DNA of 64,000 nucleotides, taken from contig NOKP01000020.1 of assembly GCA_002682825.1 (NCBI GenBank), positions 620,001 through 684,000 on the forward strand, written 5' to 3'. The notes below the pieces were generated by a model. The model searched no databases, was not told where the DNA came from, and was given only the letters and a program-made list of their open reading frames with translations. The DNA is from Neonectria sp. B-13. Taxonomy: Eukaryota; Ascomycota; Sordariomycetes; Hypocreales; Nectriaceae. The translations under genes were made by a program, and so were the position numbers. Positions 53,709-64,000 of the stretch are shown here, in pieces (position 1 is the stretch's first letter; every line of letters begins with the position of its first letter).

Positions 53709-56280
53709 TTACCTCAGATAATTCCACGTGGGGTCAATGGATGCATCGAACTCGGCAGCAACGAGAAAAGGATTGTCGATAGCACTGAATGAACTGGCGA
53801 ACAGTTGGTCATACCACATTATTGACTCCTGGCCCTCGACGGGCCCGGTGTTCATCGGAGCATCAAGTGACTCGGCTGTCATATGCAATGAGGAGGGATT
53901 ATGTGTGTCTGGTACACCTGAGCGGTTAGTAGGCATAGCTTGGCTGTCGCTAAAATTGAGACCGGTCGTTCCATACGACTGTGCACGTGACTGTCTTTGT
54001 CTCCAGAATGTGTCAGGTTGCGGCAGGTCAGCAGCTCTTGACGATGGCTGTGTGTTTTTGTATTGTATGTTTGCTTCTGAGTTAGCGGTTTGGGTGCCCT
54101 GTGTCGGAACGCCGGGCTCATTCAAGGGCCCTCCTGGAGTCGACTCTGCATCAAAGCCAGCGGCAGTTGGGTCCCATCCCGACGTCGTTCCTCGGCGTTT
54201 CTTATGCGCGGTGGTATTTTCCGGGTCCTTCAATGGCGCGCTCTGAGATGTGACAGTTCTGTGCAAGGCCTGAGGCAGCGCTTCGGTGGTGCCCTGGGGG
54301 AGAGGACACGACAGCTCCTGGAGGGCGGAGATGAGTTCATCAACAGCTTCCAGGCAGTACTCTGGCCATGCGGTGTCTCGGGCAGCCAGATGGCTGAGCA
54401 TATCCTTTCCAGCTTTGACATGCCTTCAAAGCATGTTAGAATTGGCTAAAAGTCGAGTTGGGGGAATTATACCTCAGAGCACTGTCTAGTGGAACTTGGC
54501 TCTCAAAAGCTGCATGAACGAGAACAAAGGTGCTGATCCACACGGCCCAAGTGAAGGATGGCCAGAGAAAAGGCATGGCTAGCCGTCGTTCAGTGTGGTT
54601 GGTATCTAGACGATGCCGCTTTCGGTTCCGCTTGAAGATAATACATATCGACTTCGCCGCAGAGATGCAGGCTTGGAACGCAGAAGAGTAGGAAGGAGAC
54701 GAGGTTTCAGACGCCAAACCAGGGCGGTTTAGACAAATCATGGACTCGTGCTTCAGGATAAGTAGCATCAGACGATGGCTGGGAGAGATCTTGGGCCGAA
54801 TGGGCATCTCGGTGTCGCTCAAATGTTCCGCTTCATCATCTTCTTCAACAACATCTTGGATCTCATTCGACCACTTTGCCAGTTCCGTTTGGACGAATGC
54901 TGTTCGGTCAGCAGTGTCACGACGCTTCAGAAGATTTTTGTTACGCAGTTCTAGGATGAGTCCGCGTATTCTAGCATGTTTGGCGAGAAATGTGAGCAAT
55001 TGGAGTTTTTCAGCTCCATCTGCTGCATCGACGGGTCCACCGTGGTGCTCTTCGCCTGGGTAGCAGACATCCAAATCGTCATCTTGAATGTCGAGAGGCA
55101 GCCCTAGGGACTGACAGAGAAGCCTTTCGAGAGTATAAATGCACCAAAAGACACGGCGGCGAACGGAGGATTCTTCGGCAGTGAAGAATGGAAATCGGGT
55201 CGGACAGCGATGAAGCCCCATGTGGAAGGCCATGCGGACAATCAGGCCGCCGAGGCGAGAGGCTGCGTTTAGACACAGCATTGATGTGAGGAATAGCTGG
55301 ATAGCAAGAGCGGCTTGAGTCGCTCGGATGGATGCTGGCTGGCTGAGTGCGAATTGAGAGCTCGCTACAGCATCATCTACACTCTGGAATACCAACGTTG
55401 ATGGGATAGGCTTCGAGAGAGGAGCGCCTTGACGGCCATCGGCGAGTGAAATGGACAGGACTGATTTGAGAATGACACAATCCAACGGAGGAATGGATGC
55501 CAATCCTCCTTTTGACACATCCTCGAATATTCGGAGTGTGTCTGGGCCATGCAGAAAGGGCAGGGCGGGATGCCAGGACTCAAAGAAGCTCTTGGACCAT
55601 CCTACCAAGTCTTCGAAGCTCGGTTGGGTGCTACCCGCCTCTTGGTCACAGAGAACCTCGTGGGATTTCCATAGGAGCTTCTCTCGGTTCGTCGTCGCCG
55701 AAGTTGCTTGCCGAAGCTGATCGTCCTCGCCTGGTATTAGAGTGTTGATAGTTGTCGCTTGAGTAGTCCTGGTCGCGGATCTTCGAGCCAATCTCAGGTA
55801 CACAGCACGGATGTAGTGAATTCCACTGCTGCTACCGACAAAGCGAGCGACGTCATGCTCTCCCGTATCACGCATCAACCCATATTCTCGAGCCGGCTGG
55901 GATCCAGAGATTGATCGTTTTCGTTTGCGTGCTTCAGCTGAATATCCAGGGGTGGAGCAGGAGGCGGTTTCGGAGGCGCTGAAAGGTGACTGGTGAGTGG
56001 CCATGACGCCGCGACTCGCCGTGGAGCCATATGACACGGGAGTTTCTAAGTATGAATTCGCCGCAGAACTGAAGCTATCGCGTCTGAGGCGAGGTCGTTG
56101 CATCTGAACCCACGTCGTGCGAAGTTGTGAGCCAAGGCAAGGGATGACGTTGAGGACGGACAAAGAAAGGTCCGAAGCGGGGTTATCTTGGACGACCTCG
56201 TTCAGTGGAGCATATGCTAACCTGGACCATCGACAGCATTTTGCATGCCTGGAAAGGGTCGGGCCATTGTGCAAGAGCAT
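53709..56280 (-). CDS. Fungal TF-domain protein lacking a zinc cluster (up to 840 aa)
   Basis: Exons 56280-54473 and 54423-53709 (49-nt intron). The middle has the fungal-specific TF domain: ARFVGSSSGIHYIRAVY, FFESWHPALPFLHGPDTLR, RMAFHMGLHRCPTRFPF, RRRVFWCIYTLERLLCQSLG. The C-terminus is Ser/Thr/Gln rich with several Trp and acidic residues, as in activation regions. No Cys6 cluster exists in the frame or in any minus-strand exon I could place upstream. The ATG at 56280 directly abuts the ATG of the plus-strand zinc-cluster gene (CAT|ATG), so the true start may be an internal one (56103 or 56004). It may be the separated C-terminal part of an ancestral full-length regulator, or a partner that needs the neighbouring zinc-cluster protein. 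Confidence 0.8.
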
Positions 56281-57116
56281 ATGGCCGATAGTGGATTAGG
56301 AGACGGTGAGGCTGGAGACTCTTTGAATCCCATTGCCTGCAGCCACTGTCGCCAGAGGAAGCGCAAGGTGAGTGGCGTTGTGCCGGTTCCCCCTCGACAG
56401 AACGGATAGCCCATGGCTAACAAATCCATGGCAGTGCGACCGCCAACTGTTTGTTTCCCAATTTTCAAGTGTCAAGGGCCATCGAAATTAACTCTTGTCC
56501 TTCCTGTTTAGTCCTCACTGTCTCCAATGCAATCATAACCCATCCAACTGCCACTATCCCGAACAGAACAAGAGGTTCGCACGCACATTAGGCAAGAGCC
56601 CTGATAAACGCTGACACTATAAAAAGAGGAATTCCTATAGGGTTTATCAACAAGCTAGAAGCACGGCTAGTGGAGACGGAGGATGCTCTGTATCAGGTTC
56701 TTCAGTTCATCAACCAACAATCGACAGACGAACCAAAACTACTACACCGCCCCGCCCAAAGTAAAGCAGACCGGATAAGAGAATGGGAAACTCTTCCATT
56801 AAAATCTATGGATGAAATACAGCAATGGTACCAACAACGTATCGGGGTAAATCCTGTCAGTGGAGGAGGCACACCAACAGATAATCCGTCGCAGCCGATC
56901 ACCGCCTGGCCTCCAGGCACAAGCACTCAGACAACCGCGCCAGTTACCGACTTGCCTGCACTGGATCTGGAGCCAGAGATGGCCATACAGCCCGAACATC
57001 ATATCCTGTCATCAGATGGAGGCAGCATGTTGGAAGGGTCATGGGAAGCAAACTCTCAATCCAGCGAAAGCAAGGCGAAGGATTTGGGAACATTATACCC
57101 CCATTTGTATTTTTAG
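56281..57116 (+). CDS. Short Zn2Cys6 DNA-binding protein without TF domain (217 aa)
   Basis: Exons 56281-56367, 56435-56448 (only 14 nt), 56512-56574 and 56627-57116. Splicing yields a complete zinc cluster: ACSHCRQRKRKCDRQLPHC, LQC, then NPSNCHYPEQNKRG, followed by the linker-helix GFINKLEARLVETEDALY, a dimerisation-like element. The remainder is Pro/Thr/Gln rich with no fungal TF domain. Proteins of this length with this cluster and ending occur in Pezizomycotina as independent genes, so this need not be a truncation. The microexon encodes the residues CDRQ and part of the next. The start codon abuts the start of the oppositely oriented TF-domain gene. Confidence 0.8.
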
Positions 57117-57574
57117 TCAACGCGCGACTACAAAAACACACCTTACTACTACCATCGTGCCGAGCAAGTGACACTTATTATGTCCTCAACCAATCTTCTT
57201 TACTGGCTTCGCCATTGCTAGAATACGGGGTAGGTCAAACCAATCTCCACTTCCCCGAGAAGACGGAAACGGGTACCGACGAACGGTGACACGAGAAATG
57301 TTGAAGACGTACTTTTGGGGGTAAACAGATTAAAACAGCCAAGCCTACTCAATAAGGGAAAACATCAATAGGCTTCTCCCAAAATTGATATCTCGGCGCA
57401 AAGTTTATCGGCGTAGCCGGATTCATGCACTCGCTACCAGCGATCCCCACAGCAAGATCGGCATTGCCTTCCGATGTGGGGAACCTAGCTTCATCTTCGT
57501 CACGTACAAAGGGCTGCTAGAATATCTTGAACTCGGCAGCTGATCAAACTCAACAATCGTTAGTACAGTGCGCT
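57117..57574. other. Intergenic region, promoter of the YCII protein gene
   Basis: 458 nt. No motif or coding signal recognised beyond short frames. Confidence 0.35.
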
Positions 57575-58243
57575 ATGTCATTCACAACTCATTCGCTGCG
57601 CCGAGTTTGCGCGCGCACCTTCTCAGTCCCAAATTCGCGGACGTTGGCTCGTCGCTCCGCTTTCTTGACCATTGCACCTCAAATTAGAACCATGGCCACT
57701 GGTAGGAAGCGCGAGTGGCTATGCATTCTCCATGATAAGCCGAACGTGCTTGAGCGAAGGAAGGCAGTCAAGGGGTAAGCTGACGTCCCTACTTAACGTG
57801 CTCTCTTTGCTTCTTACCTGGCCCATGTACTAACGCGGCGTATTGAAGTGAGCACTATGAAGCCGTGAAGCCCATGGTTGCTTCTGGAAAGCTTGTTGCC
57901 GGTGGTAGGTTTCCTCTCCCTGTCCTGCGATGCATTTGTCCTTTCGTGGGCATTGGACAATGTAGCTAAGTGAATTCAATCGAAGGCGCAATGTTCGAAA
58001 AGCATCCCGTTGAGGGCGAGCCCGCACTATTCAAGGGAAGCGTTATCGTGTACACCGGCGAGAGTGCCGAAGAAGTCCGTGAACTTATCGCCAATGACGC
58101 CTACGCCCGAGGCGGTGTCTGGGATCTCGAAAGGGCTCAGATCATTCCGGTAACTCCATTCATCGCCATTTTAAACCTAGCTTCTATACTAATTGTATAC
58201 TCCCGAACAGTACGTAGCGGCTGTACGAGAGCCCCTGTCCTAG
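57575..58243 (+). CDS. YCII-related domain protein, probably mitochondrial (150 aa)
   Basis: Exons 57575-57774, 57849-57904, 57986-58149 and 58211-58243. After a basic, Ser/Arg-rich N-terminus that looks like a mitochondrial presequence (RRVCARTFSVPNSRTLARR), the YCII fold begins at REWLCILHDKPNVLERRKAV. It includes HYEAVKPMVASGKLVAGG and FKGSVIVYTGESAEEVREL, ending with YARGGVWDLERAQIIPYVAAV. The His and the Asp of this domain are the proposed active-site residues of YciI-like proteins. The biochemical role is unknown. An internal ATG (MATGRKREW, 57692) would give a version without the presequence, which suggests possible dual localisation. Confidence 0.88.
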
Positions 58244-58339
58244 GTAATCCCGGCGTTGAAATTGTCATACGGGCGTATTCACATACGTTGTCCGTCAAGC
58301 GGAGTGGTTGTTGGATATTGTTGCATTACTCAAGCTTGG

Positions 58340-60937
58340 CTACATCTCTGGAGGATATAAAAGACAGTCTACGTCCAGTTGTTCGGCCAAATTCAGAAGT
58401 TCTCGCGGTGAAAGCCCAGCCATTGCATTGGCCGCGAAGTGATCCCATCCCGTTTCATCAATCATTTGCTCCCCATGCTCTAGCCCAGCGCTCTCGTGAT
58501 TCTGCAGCTCGTCGTCGATGACAGAAGGATTGAAATCTGGTAGCTCACTAGCTGGGGTAAAAGCCGACAACTTTTGTTCCAGTTGGCTCAGTTCCACCTT
58601 TCGAAGCGGTGCCACCAAACTGCCTTTGGAAATCAGTGTGTCAAGAATGTAGTTTATGTCATCACGCCAGGGATTGTCATGAAGAAGGGATGGACATATG
58701 ACAGTTATAAGATGGAGTAAGAAGCCGGACGAGGAGGCGTATTCGACTTGGAAGGGTAAGAAAGCCTCTATAATTTGGGACTGAGGTTAGTATTTTTTGA
58801 GGGCAAATGAGTAGGAGGATGACTTGCCCAAAAGATCTTCGTCAGCCAATGCTCGAAGAGTGCTAAGAACCGTCTGTGCAGAGTCCACACAAGACTGTAT
58901 GAGCGAAGCAACAGGAGGCGAAAGGTTGATTGCTCGAGAGACTTGAGTGGTGGCTTGCTCTATGTGCATGTGTAGCGCGCACATGATCTGCGGCCTAGTT
59001 GTGAGAACTACGCACTGGGGTGCTGTTAGAGTCTGAGGGATAAAGAAGAGTCTTGATCGTTGGCCTACATGATGATAGCCCAAGATCAAGCGTGTTGCAG
59101 TTCGGGAGGCTTTGCTAATGGAGTCTTGGAAGTATGTGCTTATAAGCGCACTGAGATCTCGAGACAACTCCGCCAGATTTCTCAGAATTGACTGCGTGTC
59201 CGTGATCAGAGTACCATCGAAATTCTTGCCTACACCGTAGACGGCTGAACGATAGTTAGCGTGAGCAATCCCCGGGATGATTGAAGACATGTGTGGCACT
59301 CACTCGTCAGGACTCGGGCTGTCAAACGAGATAGCCGAACATGGAGCGTCATGGTCAACGCCTCAAGAGAATCATCCATCTGAGACGGAAGCTTCGTTGA
59401 AATGTCTTCGTCTCGGATAGAGCTGGTTGCGCCAATGAGCGCGGACCAGTCTCGATCTAGCATGTAGACGATCCAAAACACAATGTGGCACCGCTTGGAG
59501 TGTTCGACGCCCACAACATCCTCTCGCATATGTCTATGCATTCCAGCAAGAACACATATTCGCAGAGCTTGTCCGATCTAACCGAGCGGCAGAATGGTCA
59601 GCAAGTATACTAAGGCAGGAATGGAGTCAGCACTTACATGATGGAAGGCAGCCACCCTCATATCAACGGACTGGAAGTAAATGGCGGCTAGAGTCAGGGC
59701 CTGGGCTGAGACGACAGGCTCGTTGTCAATGCCTGCCAGATCCGGGAGTATTGACATGGCTCGAGCTGCGTACTGATACCCCGGCGGCTTGTTGTCCTGG
59801 CCTCCATTTCCCAAGAAGGCCTTTCCGAATGCCAACATGAGCAAGAATTGAGCGTACCAATGCCGACTTCTTCTAGCCTTTGCGGGTGCATCTTCGTACA
59901 GTTCTTTCATATTGCAGATGAAGTGCCGTTCATCAATGATGTTAGCCAGCGGGCCTAGATAGAAGGTGGCTGTCTTGAACAAGAAGAGCGCATAGTCCGA
60001 AGGCGGCAAGTTGGACACATCTGGGGTTTCATCGGGCCCAATAGGACGCCTGTGCATCTTAAATGCGACCCCATCAAGATGCCACGGAGCTGGATCGCAA
60101 CCCGCATCGGGAAGATGCTTTCCCACAAGCGCCAGGACCCGACGGCAGAAGGCCCAAGAGGAGGAGGGGCCCATGTACCCTAGTATTAATCGTTAGACTT
60201 ATTTCTGGCCTAGTATGATTTGACGGCGCTCACAGTATCGTCCATTTACGTGTTCAAATGTGTAGTCGTTGTCCACAAGAGGGTTCTGTCGAAACGCTGG
60301 CTCCACTCTGTCGAGAGCCAACTCAACATCACCTCCAGCATCTGCACTGTGGGTTTGAAGGTCCTGGGAAGTCCCTGGCGTCAAGGCTGGTTGGGGTTAG
60401 CATGGACACGGCTATGGATTGGTTGGGTAGTCTCACCAATGTCTGCCATCTCGCCTCGACCGGAGGTGGTTGAACTCTGGTCAGCATCGACAGGCGCAGC
60501 TGATCTTGTCGAACGCAGGTGCCCACTTGACCACGCCTCATTGTCCAAGAGGGATTCCGAAGCATTGCTGTCTTGACGATTCTCCAAGGCCCGCAGGTAA
60601 CTATCGTTGGTGGAGATGCAGGTCAGCATGGAAGCGGGGCGATGGGGCAAGATGGAGTAGATGAACGATGAAAGATGGCACAAAACTCACCTCTCCGGGA
60701 CCGAAACGCGCTTGTCGGTGGCTGGAAACTGACACACTACATTCTTGCGATCACATCTTGTGCACGGCTGAGCACCCGAGCACTTGACTTTCATGGAGCG
60801 ACATCGATTACAGCTGCAGCACAGTTAGGGCGTGTATGACACCACCGCGAGTGGAGACAGAAGGCGGAGATAGCAGTAGTTACGCACGCCTTGGGGCATT
60901 TCTTGGCTACTCTGGACCGGTTTTGGTTGTTCGGCAT
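58340..60937 (-). CDS. Zn2Cys6 fungal transcription factor (712 aa)
   Basis: Eight exons: 60937-60888, 60813-60691, 60600-60437, 60374-60234, 60179-59638, 59577-59304, 59244-58828 and 58767-58340, all phases closing. The zinc cluster is KACNRCRSMKVKCSGAQPC, TRCDRKNVVC, followed by the usual KRVSVPESYLRALE linker and coiled element. The TF domain includes RRSRHWYAQFLLMLAFGKAFLG, RICVLAGMHRHM and HIVFWIVYMLDRDWSALIG. The penultimate intron has a GC donor (TTGG|GCAAGT). The C-terminus is acidic. It is divergent from a flavin-reductase-like gene; regulation of that gene is possible but unproven. Confidence 0.93.
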
Positions 60938-61421
60938 CTTGAGAGAGCAGCAAACAGTGTCAGGGGCAGTGGCAGTGGCAGTATGAAGGCGAATGGCTTG
61001 CTGGAGTGGGTTCACGCGTGACGCTTCGCAGGGTTGTTGTCGGACGGTCGGCGCATGAGGTCGGGGGATGCTTCCGATTATAAGTAACTTCCACTTCCCA
61101 GACGATAGGGCTTATCGGAGTGATTTGTCAGGTCGGATCACGGCCCCGACCTCCGCGAGTCATTCTTGGCACATGAACCAATGCGAGATCGGCGTTGACA
61201 GCCGACTAGATTTTGATAGCCGAATAGATTGGCGACTTTCTCTTTTATCATTCACCACGCGTGACATTGCTTAGACCTCGCTCGCATCTGCTCGCATAAA
61301 TAACCATTTGCAGCGGGCTCGTTGACTGCCCTTGTCAAGCTAAGCACTAAGAACAGCCTGTATTTGCCTCTGCACTTTCTCTCGACCTGCAAATTATAAA
61401 AGCGGACCATCAAAGACGACA
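60938..61421. promoter_or_regulatory. Divergent promoter region: Zn2Cys6 regulator / flavin-reductase-like gene
   Basis: 484 nt between divergent start codons. A TTATAAAA-like sequence at 61394-61401 is only about 20 nt from the plus-strand ATG and is therefore doubtful as a TATA box. Confidence 0.4.
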
Positions 61422-62536
61422 ATGGTATTCGGAGCCAACTCCTCTCGTTCTGTTGTTGCATTGAGGTATGTAATCCCTGTAACCTAGTCAAGGAGCCACT
61501 TGAGCCCCAATTGACAGCCCTGTTAACTATATTCCCCAGGCAATTGACTGCGTTCCGTGGACAAGCGTCCCGTGTGGTCAGGGTATTCCCCTCTTCCATG
61601 AGAATGAACTCTTCCGCAGCAGCAGCCGCCGCAGCAGCCCCGGCCTCCAATCCTGCGAAGCCGAGTGCCGCATACTCCGTCGTGCAGACGTTTGGCAACT
61701 TCGAAGAAACAATCGCCAAGCGTCCAAACTTCGATCACTCCAACTCACCAATCGAGGTCACCAAGTCGCCCGACCCAACCTGGTCCTTTGGCGATGGAGT
61801 CCGAAACAAGTCTCCTTCGCCCACAGAGACCGCATCTAAGATTCACAAGGAAATCGACCCATATTCCTCTGATCGATCAGTTCCTCAAAATTACAGACTC
61901 TTGGTTTCCGGTATCGCCCCTCGCCCAGTAGGATTCATCAGCACACTCTCCAAGGACGGCAAAACCAAGAATCTCGCGCCTTTCAGCTACTTCCAAGTCG
62001 TCGACCATGACCCACCCATGTTTATCGTCAGCTTTTCATCCCGATTTGGTGCTATCAAGGATACCTACCAAAACCTGAAGGACACTGGCGAATGCGTCAT
62101 CAACACCGTGTCGGAAAACATGATCGAGGCGGTTAGTGCATCCTCAATCGACGCACCTTACGGGCTGTCAGAGTGGGATATCACTGGCCTTCATGAGGCG
62201 CCCACAACAACTGTCAAGCCATCGCGTGTTCAAGAGTCCGTATTTTCCGTCGAAGGCAAAGTCGTGGACATCAAGGAGTTCGCCCCTCATTCACCTGGGA
62301 TGAGCAGTGCGGCCATTGTCCTTATCAAGGCCACTCGGTTCTGGGTGCAGGAGGATGCGGCCAACGAAGACTTCAGTCACATCGACCTAGAAAAGTTGCG
62401 ACCGATTGCGCAACTAGGGGGTATGTCTTATGGGCGTATTACGTCGACTTTTGAGCTACCCCGGACACGTTGGGAAGACAAGCAGCCCGAAAGCGAGCTT
62501 CTTACCAAGCTGGAGGAGAAGTCGAAACAAGGGTGA
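61422..62536 (+). CDS. Flavin reductase-like FMN-binding split-barrel protein (346 aa)
   Basis: Exons 61422-61465 and 61540-62536 (74-nt intron). The N-terminus is Ser/Arg/Ala rich and contains a run of eight alanines, compatible with a mitochondrial or other targeting sequence. From about residue 135 the FMN-binding split barrel is recognisable: NYRLLVSGIAPRPVGFISTL, NLAPFSYFQVVDHDPPMF and TGECVINTVSENM. This family includes flavin reductases and nitrilotriacetate-monooxygenase component B-like proteins, usually dimeric and NAD(P)H dependent. The biological role in fungi is unknown. The long N-terminal part (15-130) has no domain. Confidence 0.9.
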
Positions 62537-64000
62537 GGGTTGATCTCGCCGTTGTATTATTAGAAAGTCCAATAGAAATATATGGCCCTCTGCCATGATA
62601 CCAAACATTTAACTTTATCTTCCAAGTAAATTCTTAAACGGCTTTTGTATGCAGTTGAAGATATGCCCATACTTCGGCGTGGCTCACTTCGTTACCGAGG
62701 AACATGTTGCAGATTTCATGTCACAAAGCCCACGCGGAGTCTTCGTCGACTGTCACATTAGGCGCCCAGTATGTTCGGATGACCGTGTTGCAGTCAATTA
62801 CTAGTTCGTTCTCAATCAATGCGCTCAAAGCAACCGATTTGGGAATGATCTGGATGTCAACCTCGTCAGCCATGTCAAGCCCAGTCACTAACCTTAAGGT
62901 TCCCGGCCAGCCCTGTGGCACTGTCTGGATTGGTTAAGAACTGGAACCTTGCTCGCGCCGTCTGAGAAGCGTGAATGATTGTGGTGATCGGTAAGCCAGG
63001 GCTTGAAAGTGTCATTCATTAGCTTACCAGAGCAAACATGGCAGCTCGCAACTAGTAGATCCCAACCATAATGCTAGTATCTCCAATTCGAAAGCCTCTG
63101 TAGATTAATCCCTACTCTAATGTGTTGAAACGAAGCATTGAATACAGGCCATCAACTTACCTTCCCGAGCCTCTAGTGGAGACGCTGGAGACACTGGCAT
63201 TCGATTGTTGAGCCGGGGTCTTGTCTGATCACCAGTGTTGTCATCTAACAGGACTTTGTCTCAAGAATTGATCTTGAATTTGGGTTTATACTAAACCGCC
63301 CCACCACTTGTTAGATGTTCGCCTTGCCTGTTCGAATAGGTGATGAGCCAGAGCCTCTGTCGTGGTTCTCATATTTCCCAACGGTGGTGATAGCTTTTAT
63401 CGGGCATGTTTGCATACCAGCGATGCGGTTGGCAAACTTGATATCCAGAACCTTGGGATTGAACTGTACCGTCTCTCTAGCGGGTACATAGTCGGAGTAG
63501 ATGCCAGAGTCAAGTTCGGGAACGGAATCGCCATGGCATATTGCAATTGGCCCTCCTGGCACTATGTTTGGTACGCAAGCTGGCATGCGAGACGACAGAG
63601 ATCGAGTTTGGAATTGGTGATGATTCAGCTGAAAAACGCTGTTTATCCGCTTGGTGGTGGCTCAGCGAGCGTCAACCCGCCTTCCTCAAAGTTCCAGTAA
63701 CGTCTCGACCCTGATAAATATGCAGAACGTATCCCAGTTCAACAGACAGGGAACGGGTAGGGAGGAGGGACCTCCTGTTTACTCACCAGTTAATACCAGC
63801 AGTAGCGTTGGTTGTTGGCTGTTGGTTGTGTTAGTTCAAGGATCAATGCAAGGGGAGAGCGGGACTAGAACCAATCCCTGGGCAATCCCGGCTCACAGAT
63901 CCTTCCCGTAAAAGCGACCAGAATTTTGACTGATGTGGTGTGGCATGTGCGTCCCTATCAATATAACTAGGCAAGTAGGCAATCGCTTTCAATAGCCATG
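62537..64000. other. Right-edge region, possible undefined minus-strand gene
   Basis: About 1.46 kb. Minus-strand frames at 63311-63586 (VPNIVPGGPIAICHGDSVPE, ARETVQFNPKVLDIKFANRI) and 62721-62921 (DIQIIPKSVALSALIENELV) have protein-like composition and could be exons of one gene or remnants. I found no clean splice chain and no family. A short GTTGGTTGTTGG-type repetition lies near 63810-63835. Confidence 0.3.

Noticed and set aside
1..64000. CRISPR arrays, rRNA genes or bacterial-type operons
   Set aside because: None seen; the window is intron-rich fungal nuclear DNA.

Overview
The window is nuclear DNA of a filamentous ascomycete (Pezizomycotina, most likely a Sordariomycete; genus not determined). 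The evidence is about 75 reconstructable spliceosomal introns, mostly 46-115 nt with CTRAC-like branch sites, several Zn2Cys6 regulators, fungal-type MFS carriers, P450, GH3 and GH35 enzymes, and a STAND/NLR-like N-terminus at the left edge. I found no rRNA, CRISPR array or bacterial-style operon. Exon junctions were worked out by hand from frame continuity and splice signals, so small boundary errors are possible.

Layout. 1-0.9 kb: start of an NLR-like protein that runs off the left edge. 2.5-7.2 kb: a metzincin protease fused to three H-type lectin repeats, a 57-residue secreted six-cysteine protein, and a zinc alcohol dehydrogenase. 8.3-14.7 kb: a probable sugar-use cluster (Zn2Cys6 activator, MFS sugar porter, intracellular GH35 enzyme), followed by an AT-rich hairpin region and the frameshifted C-terminal half of an AmyR/MAL-like regulator (15.2-16.2 kb). 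17.3-23.7 kb: an unresolved coding region, a membrane glycoprotein, and a convergent P450 / FAD monooxygenase pair. 25-44.7 kb: a C2H2-like protein, then a Zn2Cys6 regulator, a flavocytochrome b2-like dehydrogenase, an alpha/beta hydrolase, a Dal5-type MFS carrier and a 2-oxoglutarate oxygenase in divergent pairs, then a DUF1275 protein and a secreted GH3 beta-glucosidase. 45.8-49.2 kb: two uncharacterised proteins transcribed divergently. 49.4-52.4 kb: an intronless gene of the cellular reverse-transcriptase-like (rvt) type. 53.7-62.5 kb: a TF-domain protein without a zinc cluster head-to-head with a zinc-cluster protein without a TF domain, a YCII-domain protein, a complete Zn2Cys6 regulator and a flavin-reductase-like protein.

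The most striking observation is in the rvt-like protein at 49453-52383. Inside its large insertion between RT motifs it carries an exact copy of histone H3 residues 2-17 (R2 to R17, with K4, K9, S10 and K14), with recognisable similarity up to H3 P30, directly followed by a long acidic run. The codons are unlike those of highly expressed H3 genes, which suggests that the peptide, not the DNA, has been conserved. The RT catalytic motifs look degenerate. This is a candidate histone-tail mimic in a domesticated reverse transcriptase.
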